NCBI GenBank assembly: GCA_903834835.1
Contig: CAILKO010000024.1
Location: 1-64,000, forward strand
DNA length: 64,000 bases
From: an uncultured Pseudomonadota bacterium
GTDB taxonomy: Bacteria > Pseudomonadota > Gammaproteobacteria > Burkholderiales > SG8-39
Direction of reading: 5' to 3'
The notes under the pieces were generated by a model. It was given only the letters and a program-made list of their open reading frames with translations. It made no database searches and was not told the origin of the DNA. Shown here piece by piece: positions 1 through 8,538 of the stretch. How positions within the stretch are numbered: position 1 is the stretch's first letter; every line of letters starts with the position of its first letter. A program made the translations under genes and the position numbers.

Positions 1-80
1 ACCGGCATCCCGGCATCCGCCTGCTTCAGGAATCCGATGATCTGTTCTTCGCTGTACCTGCTCTTCTTCATGTCCGTCAT
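1..80 (-). CDS. IS3-family transposase OrfA, N-terminal fragment
   Basis: The minus strand from 80 encodes MTDMKKSRYSEEQ followed by IIGFLKQADAGMP, the conserved beginning of IS3-family OrfA proteins. OrfA supplies the helix-turn-helix DNA-binding part of the transposase and is normally joined to the DDE-domain OrfB by programmed frameshifting. Only about 26 residues are inside the window. An internal ATG at 71 is an alternative start and matches the usual MKKSRY beginning better. Confidence 0.82.
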   Translation of the reverse strand, partial: MTDMKKSRYSEEQIIGFLKQADAGMP

Positions 81-140
81 TCTCCATAGTTCGACGGACT
101 TCTCTACTTTAAGCTGGTACGGCTGGTGGGGGGCAGGTCA
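1..140 (-). mobile_element. End of an IS3-family insertion sequence, cut by the window edge
   Basis: Read on the minus strand, the sequence from 140 downward begins TGACCTGCCCCCCACCAGCC, the kind of terminal inverted repeat that starts many IS3-family elements. About 60 bases inside it is the start of an OrfA-type transposase gene running off the window. The other end, the target duplication and orfB lie outside, so the element's completeness cannot be judged. A reading frame on the plus strand is open right up to base 140, which fits an insertion into a pre-existing gene. Confidence 0.8.
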
Positions 141-1216
141 ATCTGACAGGCAAGCTGTCCGATTTCGCAGGCCTTCTCGCATTGATGCTCATCTCGTGCG
201 CGGTAAGTGAACGCCTTAGGTGGTGGAGTGCTGGCCTCATTTCGGCCTGCTTTGCCTATTGGAAGTCGACGTACTCACAGACGCTTGTGTCCTACCTCTC
301 CGAACTCCTACCGTTTGGAGTTGGGCGAACGCCCGACTACACAGACCTCGTGGCGCTTCCTGTCGTATGGATTGTGGCGTTCTACGTGCCACGCATTTCG
401 CTGGCGCCTGCAGCCACTTGGGGAAAGTTCGGCATGGCCGTCGTTAGCATCCTTGCGCTAACCGCGACTTCTTTCTTGCCCCACTACGCAATTCGCGAAG
501 CCGGAAATATTCCAACCGGTCTGCGAATGAGCGAAGAGACGTCCCGCGACCTGGAAAACTCAGTTGATCGCGTCGCCATGGGGCATGGGCTTGAATGCAC
601 CGTTTGCGATTCCATTTCCGAGGGTCGCGTCTACAAGAACAAGAAGACCGGGACGTCGTTACGGCTACTAGCACGCTACGATCAAGGAGATAGAAAAGTA
701 CTCTACGAAGCAGGAACCGACGAGGTGGGGCGTGGCGAATCTGGACCACAACAGGTAGACGCGCTGCGCGCCGACCTCCTACAAGAACTGCGAAAGGTAT
801 TTCCCTCCATTTCAATCGCGCACGCCGGAATGCCTGCCGAACATTCTATTCGGCTCGGCATATCGAAGCTCAATTCCTCTGCTTCTTATCGTGACCCGCA
901 AAACCTTGGCGACATTGAGACGGCAAAGCGCGTCATAGCTGAGGCGGCGATATCCCTTGGCCTGAAGAGATACGATTCTGCGGATGTGTATTACCTAGGC
1001 GGGCTTCTTGGCTGGCCACCATACTCCCGCGAATTGGTCGTTCATTTCGGAATTGGAGACGACCCTTTGGTAAGCGTGGCAATATCCCGCCATTCGGACA
1101 AGTACGCAGACCTGCAGCAGAAGGTCGCCACTGAAATCGAGCGCAGGCTGAAACAGCAGTTTGGTGCCAATCGCGCGGGACAACGATGCTGGATACTCGC
1201 TTGCTATGGCAGCTAG
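141..1216 (+). pseudogene. Membrane-protein gene of unknown function, 5' end removed by the IS element
   Basis: The frame is open from inside the IS end (stop at 110-112) through 1216. It reads on in phase from the IS boundary as NLTGKLSDFAGLLALML, so the visible TTG/ATG codons at 182/185 are probably internal, not real starts. Three hydrophobic segments (about 185-225, 235-270 and 345-480 in the DNA) suggest membrane helices, followed by a soluble C-terminal part of about 230 residues with a CTVC pair. I do not recognise the family. Base composition is clearly less GC-rich than the rest of the window, suggesting acquired DNA. It could still be expressed from the internal starts. Confidence 0.6.
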
Positions 1217-1335
1217 TCTATGCATCCATATGCGGGCAACCGTGGGGCGCACGGGTGGTGCCGGACGCTAAGGTTCCGCCAGTCTCTCTGCCTTCTCCCC
1301 CAGATCACATAGTCATCTGACCTCTGCGGAAGCTC

Positions 1336-1800
1336 ATGATCAGGCGCACCGCCCTGCTGACCGCTCTTGGCTCCCTCGTCATTCTTGCGACAGGCGCAAT
1401 CGGCTACGTTCTGCTCGGATCCCTCGCCCCCTCCGCGGACAAATCCTCGCGCGAACTCGACGTCGGTCTTGGGGATATCCCTCGCAATTCCTACAAGGTC
1501 GTGCACTGGCTCAATCTTCCCGTTGCCGTCTATCGCGGAGAGTCCCAGGTGCACGTGTACTACTTCCAGAGCCCGGTATCCGGTTGCGAGCTGCGAGAGG
1601 TTCGCAGGGGCGATCACCGGGGAGACCGCACCTGGATGGGCGGCTACGTGGATCCGTGCCGTTATGGAGAATGGGATTACTCTGGCAAGGCACTAAACCG
1701 CCCGGGGAGTACGCCGGGAGGTGAACGCGTCATGGATCTCCTCATTCCGGCCTATGAACGGGTAGGCACGGACCGAATCCGCCTGAAGATGCCGACGTGA
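1336..1800 (+). CDS. Rieske-fold-like membrane-anchored protein lacking cluster ligands
   Basis: 154 residues. An N-terminal RR followed by a hydrophobic segment (about 5-28) resembles the membrane/Tat anchor of Rieske proteins. The order of motifs follows the PetA soluble domain: GDIPRNSYKVVHWLNLPVAV (46-65) like the segment before the cluster, then a Cys at 84, then VDPCRYGEWDYSGKAL (105-120), which lines up with the CPCHGSxFDxSG motif of ubiquinol-cytochrome c reductase. The His ligands and one Cys are replaced (CEL instead of CxH; DPCRYG instead of CPCHG), so a [2Fe-2S] cluster is unlikely. Function is unknown; no cytochrome bc1 partner is nearby. The Rieske relationship is inferred from motif order only. 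Confidence 0.5.
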   Translation: MIRRTALLTALGSLVILATGAIGYVLLGSLAPSADKSSRELDVGLGDIPRNSYKVVHWLNLPVAVYRGESQVHVYYFQSPVSGCELREVRRGDHRGDRTWMGGYVDPCRYGEWDYSGKALNRPGSTPGGERVMDLLIPAYERVGTDRIRLKMPT

Positions 1801-1876
1801 CGACTGGCACCATACCCAAGGTGCGCGCGCAAGGAGCCTCTCGGCCGCTGCATCCCGCGGCGCATGACGCTCAAGG

Positions 1877-1936
1877 TGTCCAGGGGAAGAAAACAGGCAG
1901 GGGCGAGCATATATAGTAACGTTTATGTTACTATCA
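1877..1936 (+). repeat. Dispersed palindromic element, copy 1 (upstream of the DUF2130 gene)
   Basis: ATAGTAAC (1913-1920), spacer GTTTAT, GTTACTAT (1927-1934) is a perfect 8-base inverted repeat with a 6-base spacer. The same core and part of the left flank (GGAAGAAAA about 25 bases before the palindrome) recur at 21.67-21.73 kb, and a weaker copy lies at 53.12 kb. It sits 86 bases before the ATG of the next gene. The symmetry and spacing suit a dimeric repressor of the TetR type, but that is inference. Confidence 0.6.
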
Positions 1937-2019
1937 TCCATTCGCAGCCACCCATGGCTCCTGTTTGGGATACCGGCAGCGCTCAAGTACATTCTGCGTA
2001 ACGCGGAAGGAAGCCAGTC

Positions 2020-3420
2020 ATGCATGAAATCATCTGCCCGCACTGCGGCAAGGCATTCAAGATCGACGAAGCCGGTTATGCGGACATTCTCAAGCAGGTT
2101 CGCGATGGCGACTTCGAGAAGCAGTTGCACGAGCGGCTTGAACTGGCGGCACAGGAAAAGAAGGTCGCGATCGAGCTCGCCGAAGCCAAGGTGGCCGCTG
2201 CGCTGCAGAAGGCTGCGGCCGCCAAGGACGCCGAGATCCAGGACCTGAAAGCGAAGCTCGATGCGGGCGAGGCCGCGCGTCAGCTCGCCGTGGCGGAAGC
2301 GCTCGGCAAGGTGGAGAAGCAGCGGGATGCGCTGGCGAACGAGTTGGCGCAGGCGAAGCGCGACAGGGAGGCCGCTTCGCAGCTGGCCGAAGCGCGGCTG
2401 TTGAACGAGCTTCAGACCGCAGCCGCCGCGAGGAACGCGGAGATCCAGGACCTGAAGGCGAAGCTGGACGCCTTCGAGATCGCCCAGAAGCTCGCGGTCA
2501 ACGAGGCGGTGAATCCGGTCGCGAAGGAGCGCGATGAACTCAGGAGCAGCCTGGAACGCGCGGTGATCGAGAAACAGCTCGCCGAAAAGTCGCTCGAGGA
2601 CAAGTACCAGACGCAGATCAAGGACCGGGATGATGCGATCAGTCGCCTGCTGGATATGCGCTCTCGCCTCTCTACCAAGATGGTGGGCGAAACCCTGGAG
2701 CAGCACTGCGAGACCGAATTCAATCGCATCCGCGCCACCGCGTTTCCGAGGGCGTATTTCGAAAAGGATAACGACGCGCGGACGGGCAGCAAGGGCGACT
2801 ACATCTTCCGCGACGCGGATGAAGGCGGCACCGAAATCGTCTCGATCATGTTCGAGATGAAGAACGAGAGCGATCGCACCGCGACGAAGAGCCGGAACGA
2901 GGACTTCCTGAAGGAACTCGACAAGGACCGCGCGGAGAAAGGCTGCGAGTACGCGGTGCTGGTTTCCCTGCTCGAACCCGAGAGCGATCTCTACAACACC
3001 GGGATCGTCGACGTATTTCACCGCTACCCGAAGATGTACGTGGTACGGCCGCAGTTCTTCATTCCGATCATCACGCTGCTGCGCAACGCGGCGATGAACT
3101 CCCTCCAGTACAAGACGGAGCTCGCGCTCGTCAAAGCGCAGAACGTCGACATCACGAATTTCGAAGACGGTCTGGAAACATTCAAGACGGCGTTCGCGAA
3201 GAACTACGAGCTCGCCAGCAAGCGCTTCCAGACGGCCATCGAGGAAATCGACAAGTCGATCGACCACCTGCAGAAAACGAAGGACGCCCTGCTCGGCACC
3301 GATCGCAACCTGCGCCTGGCCAACGACAAGGCGCAGGACGTCACGATCAAGAAACTCACCCGGGGCAACCCGACCATGGCGGCCAAGTTTGCCGAACTCA
3401 AGAAGCCGGGCGGTGCCTGA
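2020..3420 (+). CDS. DUF2130 family coiled-coil protein with nuclease-like core
   Basis: 466 residues, usual length for DUF2130. It starts with a CxxC zinc-ribbon-like motif (CPHC, 6-9), continues with a long Ala/Lys/Glu-rich coiled coil (about 25-225) and a conserved C-terminal domain (about 215-380). D260 and the EMK at 279-281 resemble the D...ExK signature of PD-(D/E)xK nucleases; the lysine-rich tail (400-466) is again helical. Within the coiled coil the segment [12 protein letters not shown] occurs twice (71-82 and 140-151), a visible internal duplication. The biological role is not established. ATG at 2020 follows GGAAGG with good spacing. The gene stands alone behind the palindromic element at 1913-1934. 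Confidence 0.8.
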   Translation: MHEIICPHCGKAFKIDEAGYADILKQVRDGDFEKQLHERLELAAQEKKVAIELAEAKVAAALQKAAAAKDAEIQDLKAKLDAGEAARQLAVAEALGKVEKQRDALANELAQAKRDREAASQLAEARLLNELQTAAAARNAEIQDLKAKLDAFEIAQKLAVNEAVNPVAKERDELRSSLERAVIEKQLAEKSLEDKYQTQIKDRDDAISRLLDMRSRLSTKMVGETLEQHCETEFNRIRATAFPRAYFEKDNDARTGSKGDYIFRDADEGGTEIVSIMFEMKNESDRTATKSRNEDFLKELDKDRAEKGCEYAVLVSLLEPESDLYNTGIVDVFHRYPKMYVVRPQFFIPIITLLRNAAMNSLQYKTELALVKAQNVDITNFEDGLETFKTAFAKNYELASKRFQTAIEEIDKSIDHLQKTKDALLGTDRNLRLANDKAQDVTIKKLTRGNPTMAAKFAELKKPGGA

Positions 3421-3483
3421 TGGGACGCAAGGAACCACATCGCCACCGGATCCGGCACGCAGGTCAGACGTATCAATAACCCC

Positions 3484-3906
3484 ATGCCCTTGCCAGCCCA
3501 CCTGATCGCCGCCAGCGCGCTCGTCATACTGCTGCTCGGCCTGCTGCACCTCTGGTTCACATTCGCTGGCCGCAGACTCCATCCGCGCAGCGACGCGCTG
3601 CGCCAGGCCATGGAAACGGAGCACCCGGTGCTCACCCGCGGGACGACGATGTGGAAGGCCTGGGTCGGATTCAATGCCAGTCACAGCTTCGGCGCGATGC
3701 TCTACGGGCTGGTGTACGGCTATCTGGCGTTCGCTGCACCGGCGGTTCTGCTCGGTTCGCCGTTCCTGCTCGCGGTCGGCGCAGGCCTGCTCGTCGGCTA
3801 CCTCGTACTCGGCAAGCGCTACTGGTTCAGCGCCCCGTTCCGCGGGATTCTGCTCGCGGCCCTGCTCTATGCGGGGGCGCTGGTGCAGCTCGCGGGCGTG
3901 ACCTGA
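3484..3906 (+). CDS. Small four-helix integral membrane protein, unknown function
   Basis: 140 residues, hydrophobic nearly throughout, with four predicted membrane segments (about 6-26, 58-83, 88-108 and 113-137). A conserved-looking stretch KAWVGFNASHSFGA precedes helix 2. It resembles the family annotated LIC_13387-like in other bacteria, which has no assigned function; I recall this resemblance and cannot verify it here. The start at 3484 is the first Met in the frame, 63 bases after the DUF2130 stop. It is followed by an abrupt change to AT-rich DNA. Confidence 0.65.
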   Translation: MPLPAHLIAASALVILLLGLLHLWFTFAGRRLHPRSDALRQAMETEHPVLTRGTTMWKAWVGFNASHSFGAMLYGLVYGYLAFAAPAVLLGSPFLLAVGAGLLVGYLVLGKRYWFSAPFRGILLAALLYAGALVQLAGVT

Positions 3907-4078
3907 CGGGGAACCGAGTAAATATTTTATATTTCTCAAGAAATGGCGAAATATACGATTATTATCAACATATATCGCATAGTATTACGAGTTATAACAT
4001 CACAATCTAGAGAATATATATCGTAATATTTGACGATATAATCACGTTATCAGACGTAATTCGTCGTTTATTACGACC
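3907..4078 (+). promoter_or_regulatory. AT-rich control region of the hipBA operon with inverted repeats
   Basis: The 170 bases before hipB are strikingly AT-rich in a GC-rich chromosome. Two inverted repeats are visible: TATATCG (4017-4023), 10-base spacer, CGATATA (4034-4040); and CGTAAT (4055-4060), 9-base spacer, ATTACG (4070-4075), the second ending just before the start codon. HipB-type antitoxins repress their own operon by binding several such operators, so these are the natural candidates. Exact promoter boxes cannot be assigned because the whole stretch matches -10-like sequence. Confidence 0.6.
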
Positions 4079-4441
4079 ATGAAAATCACGAACCAGCTCA
4101 CCGACGACGCCGTGCTGGCCGAACTGGGCGCGCGCATCACCGCCCGGCGGATTGCACTGCAACTGACGCAGGCGGCAGTGGCCGAGCAGGCGGGCATCGC
4201 CAAGCGCACGCTGGAGCGCATCGAGGCAGGGCTGACCTCGCAACTGGGGACGCTGGTTCGTGTGCTGCGGGTGCTGGACGCCGCATCGGGGCTGGATGGC
4301 CTGATACCCGAGTCTGGACCCGGCCCGATGGATCTGCTGAAGCGCAAGGGCCGGATCCGGCAACGCGCCTCGGGCCGGCGCAGCACCGGAACAGCGGGCA
4401 CCCCCTGGCGCTGGAATGAGAAGCCGGATGAAACCCCATGA
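4079..4441 (+). CDS. hipB: HipB-like antitoxin, XRE-family DNA-binding protein
   Basis: 120 residues with an XRE helix-turn-helix at about 17-70 (LTQAAVAEQAGIAKRTLERI is the recognition part). HipB antitoxins neutralise the HipA kinase and, with it, repress the operon. The C-terminal 40 residues are basic and look disordered. The stop overlaps the hipA start as ATGA (4438-4441), so translation of antitoxin and toxin is coupled. The upstream AT-rich region holds likely operators. Confidence 0.85.
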   Translation: MKITNQLTDDAVLAELGARITARRIALQLTQAAVAEQAGIAKRTLERIEAGLTSQLGTLVRVLRVLDAASGLDGLIPESGPGPMDLLKRKGRIRQRASGRRSTGTAGTPWRWNEKPDETP

Positions 4442-5745
4442 GCACGCTTGCCGAAGTCAGGCTGTGGGGCAGAACCATCGGCGCGGTGTCGCTCGCGGAT
4501 GGAGAGGATGTCGCCAGTTTTGAATACGATGCCGCATTCGCGCAAAGCGGCATCCAGCTCGCACCGGTGGTGATGCCGCTCTCCCGGCGCATCCACCGCT
4601 TCCCCGAGCTTTCCCGCCCGACCTTTCACGGGCTGCCCGGCCTGCTGGCCGACGCGCTGCCAGACAGGTTCGGCAACGCGCTGATCGACGCCTGGCTCGC
4701 ATCCCAGGGGCGACGCGCGGATTCCTTCAACGCTGTCGAGCGCCTTTGCTATACCGGCGAGCGCGGCATGGGTGCGCTGGAATTTGCTCCTGCCAGCGGC
4801 CCGATGCCAAGGCAGAGCACACCCATCGAGATCAGCCGGCTGGTGGCCCTGGCATCGGCGATACTGGCCCGCCGGAATGATCTGCAGGGGTCTCTTGCCG
4901 ATGAAAGCAGCGAAGCGGCGATGCGGGACATCCTGCGCGTGGGCACCTCCGCCGGCGGCGCGCGGGCGAAGGCGGTCATCGCATGGAACCCGAAAACCGA
5001 TGAAGTGCGCTCCGGCCAGGTGAAGACCGGCACGGACTTCGAATACTGGCTGCTGAAATTCGACGGCGTCAGCGGCAACCGGGACAAGGAACTGGAAGAT
5101 CCGAAAGGCTACGGACTGATCGAGTATGCCTACTACCTGATGGCGCTTGAATGCGGCATCGACATCAGTGAATCCCGCCTGCTCAGGGAAAACGGCAGGT
5201 CGCATTTCATGACGCGCCGCTTCGACCGGACTGCGACGGGCGAAAAACTCCACATGCAGTCACTCTGCGCGCTGGCGCACTACGATTTCAATATGGCGGG
5301 CGCCTACAGCTACGAGCAGGCTCTGCTGGTGATGCGGCAACTGCAATTGCCCATGCAGGCAATCGAACAACTGTTCCGGCGCATGGTCTTCAATGTCGTG
5401 GCCCGTAACCAGGATGACCACGTGAAAAATATTGCCTTCCTGATGAACAAGGCAGGTGAGTGGTCGCTGTCACCGGCCTTCGACATGACCTACAGCTTCA
5501 ATCCTTCGGGTGCATGGACCGCGAGCCATCAGATGACCCTGAACGGCAAGCGCGACAATTTCACGCTGGAAGATTTCAACGCCTGCGCCAGAACGGCGTC
5601 GATGAAGCGGGGACACGCCGCGAAAATCCTGGCTGAGGTCCAGACAGCAGTATCGAAATGGCCATCGTTCGCGGAAAAAGCCGGCGTGCCCGATGCGGAG
5701 CGAGAGAAAATTCAGCGCACGCTGAATCTGAAACCCTATGTCTGA
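4438..5745 (+). CDS. hipA: HipA-like serine/threonine-kinase toxin
   Basis: 435 residues, normal HipA length. HipA kinases phosphorylate targets such as glutamyl-tRNA synthetase and stall translation, giving dormancy. Visible features are the N-terminal HipA subdomain (1-105), a glycine-rich ATP loop TSAGGARAKA (about 163-172), the catalytic motif RNQDDHVKN (323-331) and the metal-binding segment AFDMTYSF near 348. All kinase motifs look intact, so the toxin is probably active. It overlaps hipB by four bases and the following MOSC gene by eight. Which substrate this subfamily uses cannot be told from sequence. Confidence 0.88.
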   Translation: MSTLAEVRLWGRTIGAVSLADGEDVASFEYDAAFAQSGIQLAPVVMPLSRRIHRFPELSRPTFHGLPGLLADALPDRFGNALIDAWLASQGRRADSFNAVERLCYTGERGMGALEFAPASGPMPRQSTPIEISRLVALASAILARRNDLQGSLADESSEAAMRDILRVGTSAGGARAKAVIAWNPKTDEVRSGQVKTGTDFEYWLLKFDGVSGNRDKELEDPKGYGLIEYAYYLMALECGIDISESRLLRENGRSHFMTRRFDRTATGEKLHMQSLCALAHYDFNMAGAYSYEQALLVMRQLQLPMQAIEQLFRRMVFNVVARNQDDHVKNIAFLMNKAGEWSLSPAFDMTYSFNPSGAWTASHQMTLNGKRDNFTLEDFNACARTASMKRGHAAKILAEVQTAVSKWPSFAEKAGVPDAEREKIQRTLNLKPYV

Positions 5746-6310
5746 AAGCATGTACCTGAAATCCAACATGACCGGAAAAATTCTCGCCGTACACGCCAAG
5801 GGCACGCACGCCTTCTCCAAGGAGACCCGCCCCTACGTTGATCTCGTCGCCGGGCACGGCGTCGTCAGCGACGCGCACTACGGCAATACCGTCAAGCACC
5901 GTTCCCGGATCGCGAAGGATCCCGCCCAGCCGAACCTCCGGCAGGTGCACCTCATGCACGGCGAGCTGTTCGCGGAGCTGGCAACGAAGGGCCTCAAGGT
6001 TGCGCCCGGTCAGATGGGCGAGAACATCACGACCGACGGCCTCGATCTGCTCGCGCGTCCCGAGGGCACGATACTTCGCATCGGTAGCACCGCAACGCTG
6101 CAACTGACTGGGCTGCGCAACCCCTGTGCCCAGATCGAGGCCTTCATGCCGGGCCTGCTGGCGGCAGTGCTGGACCGCTCGGCGGACGGAGAACTGATCC
6201 GCAAGGCGGGCGTGATGTCCATCGTTCTGCAATCAGGCCGGGTTCATCCGGGTGATGCCATCGCGATCGAGCATCCGCCCGGCGCGCATGCGCCGCTGCG
6301 CCCGGTCTAA
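5738..6310 (+). CDS. MOSC domain-containing protein
   Basis: 190 residues. MOSC domains bind sulfur or molybdenum-cofactor-linked substrates through a conserved cysteine; here TGLRNPCAQIEAF (about 122-134) carries it. GQMGENIT (about 91-98) is a second family motif. This is a stand-alone MOSC protein of the YiiM/YuaD type, not the C-terminal part of a Moco sulfurase. Met codons at 5750 and 5768 are possible alternative starts; the chosen start overlaps hipA by eight bases. The overlap places it in the hip transcript, but a functional link with the toxin is not implied by the families. Confidence 0.75.
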   Translation: MSESMYLKSNMTGKILAVHAKGTHAFSKETRPYVDLVAGHGVVSDAHYGNTVKHRSRIAKDPAQPNLRQVHLMHGELFAELATKGLKVAPGQMGENITTDGLDLLARPEGTILRIGSTATLQLTGLRNPCAQIEAFMPGLLAAVLDRSADGELIRKAGVMSIVLQSGRVHPGDAIAIEHPPGAHAPLRPV

Positions 6311-6439
6311 CGCCTGACCGGACGGACCGGCCCGCGGAGTCTCGACAGAGGTGACGGCGATGCGGTATCCCCCGGTGACATGGAATCGCGCACGGCCTTC
6401 GCATAAACTCCCGCCTCCCTAACAGGAGGCAAGCAAACC

Positions 6440-7444
6440 GTGATGAGCTCCAAGCTGCAGCAGGCGATTGCGATCGCTGCGGGCATCGCCGCCCTCTGTG
6501 CGCCGATCGCCGGCGCCCAGGCCCAGGACACCTGGCCCAACCGTCCGATCCGCATGATCATCCCGACCGCCGCAGGCGGCGGCAGCGACGTGCTCGGCCG
6601 CCTCGTGGCGAGCCACCTCGGCACGGCACTCGGCCAGCCCGTGGTGCCGGACAACCGGCCGGGCGCGAGCGGCGTGGTCGGCGTGAGCGCGATCAAGGCC
6701 GCGCCGGCGGACGGCTACACCATCGGCTTCTCGAACAGCAGCCAGGCGGTGCATGCGCCGCTCATGCAGGCCCCCGCGCCCTACGATCCCACCCGGGATC
6801 TGGATGCGATCGCGCCGGTTAACCGCGTGCTCATCGTGCTGCTCGGACACACCTCGATGCCGTTCCGCAACCTGCGCGAGCTCGCGGAGTACGCGCGCGC
6901 CAACCCGGGCAAACTCAGCTATGGCAGCCAGGGCTCCGGCACGCTCGGACACTTCTGGCCCGAGATGCTGAAGCGGCGCGAGAAGGTCGACATCGTGCAC
7001 GTGCCGTACAAAGGCGCCGGGCCCGTGGCGCAGGCCATCATGTCCGGCGAAGTGCAGGTCAGCATTTCCGACATCCTCGTCCTCGGCGGCAATGTCGATT
7101 CGCCGAAGGTACGCATCCTTGTCCAGCTCGGCCGGCAGCGTTCCGCGCGTCTGCCGAACGTGGAGAGCGTGCGCGAAGCGGGCTACCCGGAACTGGCCGA
7201 CATGGCCGCCGATTACTGGTACGGTTTCATCGGCCCGCGCGGCCTGCCGCCGGCGATCGTGAAGCGCCTGAACGAGGAGATCAACCGCATCTCGGCGCTG
7301 CCCGAGGTGCTCGCCCGCATCAATGCGGCCGGCAACGAGCGCATGGCAGTCGACCCGGCCGCATTCAGCGCGATCATCGCAACCGAACACCGGGCCTCGG
7401 TGCCGCTGTTCAGGGAACTCGGGCTGACCCCGACGGGCAAGTAG
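6440..7444 (+). CDS. Bug-type periplasmic receptor of a tripartite tricarboxylate transporter
   Basis: 334 residues with a signal peptide ending near AQAQ (about 28), followed by WPNRPIRMIIPTAAGGGSD, the TctC/Bug signature. Other family motifs are VPDNRPGASGVVG, ADGYTIGF and VPYKGAGP. Such proteins bind organic acids in the periplasm; betaproteobacteria carry many orphan copies. No membrane subunits (tctA/tctB) are adjacent, so the partner transporter must be elsewhere. AGGAGG at 6424-6429 is spaced ten bases from GTG 6440, which favours it over ATG 6443. It converges with the next gene, leaving four bases between stops. Confidence 0.88.
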   Translation: MMSSKLQQAIAIAAGIAALCAPIAGAQAQDTWPNRPIRMIIPTAAGGGSDVLGRLVASHLGTALGQPVVPDNRPGASGVVGVSAIKAAPADGYTIGFSNSSQAVHAPLMQAPAPYDPTRDLDAIAPVNRVLIVLLGHTSMPFRNLRELAEYARANPGKLSYGSQGSGTLGHFWPEMLKRREKVDIVHVPYKGAGPVAQAIMSGEVQVSISDILVLGGNVDSPKVRILVQLGRQRSARLPNVESVREAGYPELADMAADYWYGFIGPRGLPPAIVKRLNEEINRISALPEVLARINAAGNERMAVDPAAFSAIIATEHRASVPLFRELGLTPTGK

Positions 7445-7448
7445 CCGC

Positions 7449-8450
7449 TCAGCCCAGCACCGCCCCGGCGATCCCCGCATACACCGGTATCCCGACCACG
7501 ATATTGAGCGGGAAGGTCACCCCCAGGCTCAGCCCGAAGTAGAGCGAGGGGTTCGCCTCGGGCAGCGCGTAGCGCAGCACGGCGGGCACGGCGATATAGG
7601 ACGCGCTCGCGGCGAGCACCATCAGAAGGGCGCCATCGCCCGCGGGCAGTCCGAGCAGGCGCGCAAGGCCGAGCGCAAGGCTCGCATGCACGACCGGCCC
7701 GAGCACGGCATAGGCGACGAGCACGGGCGACTTGCCGCGCACCTGGGGCAGATTGCGCGCGGCCATGAGGCCCATGTCGAGCAGGAAGAAGGCGAGCATG
7801 CCCTTGAAGAGATCGCCCGAGAAGGGCTGCATCGCGGCCTGGCCTGCATCGCCGGTAATCAGCCCCACCAGCATCGCACCGAGGAGCAGCAGCTGGGCCC
7901 CGTCGGTGAAGGACTCGTGCAGGATCCGGCCGAGGGGCATCCCGGCCCTGGCGGGCGGCCCGGCGATCACCGTCGCGCCGCCGCTCGCACGCACGTGCTG
8001 TGTCTCCTGCCGCAACCTGTTGGCGAACACCACGGCCATGATGATGGCGGGCGACTCCATCAGCGCCATCGCCGCAGCCATGTGCCCGCCATAGGGCACG
8101 TGCTGGTTCTCGAGGTACTGCACCGCGGTGACGAAGGTCACCGCGCTCACCGAACCGTAGGTGGCTGCCACCGCAGCGGCGTCGAAGCCGGACACGAAAC
8201 GCCGCAGGAACGCATGGCCGAGCAGCGGTATGACGATCGCGAGCGCGACCGCCGCCGCGAGACTCGTGCCCACGCCCGCCGTGAGACCCGAATGCGAGAG
8301 CGCGAAGCCCCCCTTCAGGCCCAGGGCCATCAGCAGGTAGAGCGAGAGAAAGCGCGAGATCGCGTGCGGAATTTCGAGATTCGACCGGACCGTGCCGGCC
8401 AGCACGCCGAAGACGAAAAAGAGGATCGCGGGATCGAGCAGGTTCTGCAT
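7449..8450 (-). CDS. sbtA: SbtA-family sodium-dependent bicarbonate transporter
   Basis: 333 residues with about ten hydrophobic helices in two halves separated by a loop near residues 160-185, the layout of SbtA (DUF897) proteins. In cyanobacteria SbtA imports bicarbonate with sodium. Family-like segments include ATYGSVSAVTFVTA and LGVTFPLNIVVGIP. ATG at 8450 has GGAG seven bases upstream; an in-frame ATG at 8471 is less likely. No sbtB-type PII regulator is adjacent. The gene is divergent from a CbbR-like LysR gene, a known pairing that suggests carbon-status regulation. Confidence 0.82.
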   Translation of the reverse strand: MQNLLDPAILFFVFGVLAGTVRSNLEIPHAISRFLSLYLLMALGLKGGFALSHSGLTAGVGTSLAAAVALAIVIPLLGHAFLRRFVSGFDAAAVAATYGSVSAVTFVTAVQYLENQHVPYGGHMAAAMALMESPAIIMAVVFANRLRQETQHVRASGGATVIAGPPARAGMPLGRILHESFTDGAQLLLLGAMLVGLITGDAGQAAMQPFSGDLFKGMLAFFLLDMGLMAARNLPQVRGKSPVLVAYAVLGPVVHASLALGLARLLGLPAGDGALLMVLAASASYIAVPAVLRYALPEANPSLYFGLSLGVTFPLNIVVGIPVYAGIAGAVLG

Positions 8451-8538
8451 GGACGTACTCCTTCCCCGCATCCTAGGATTTTCCAGTACCAGAGTAAAAT
8501 CGATTCTTTGTGTGTTTTTAATAGATTAATATCTATAT
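8451..8538 (+). promoter_or_regulatory. Divergent control region with LysR-type operator candidate
   Basis: Only 88 bases separate sbtA and the LysR gene. ATAGAT (8521-8526), TAAT, ATCTAT (8531-8536) is a perfect inverted repeat ending three bases before the LysR start codon. A single site here could let the regulator repress itself and activate sbtA, the usual LysR arrangement. The AT-rich run around it contains no Shine-Dalgarno-like purine stretch for the LysR gene. Confidence 0.5.

Noticed and set aside
1693..3939. Minus-strand open frame of about 750 codons opposite the DUF2130 gene
   Set aside because: It mirrors the coiled-coil codons of the plus-strand gene, is rich in Arg/Leu/Glu with no recognisable domain, and has no plausible ribosome site.
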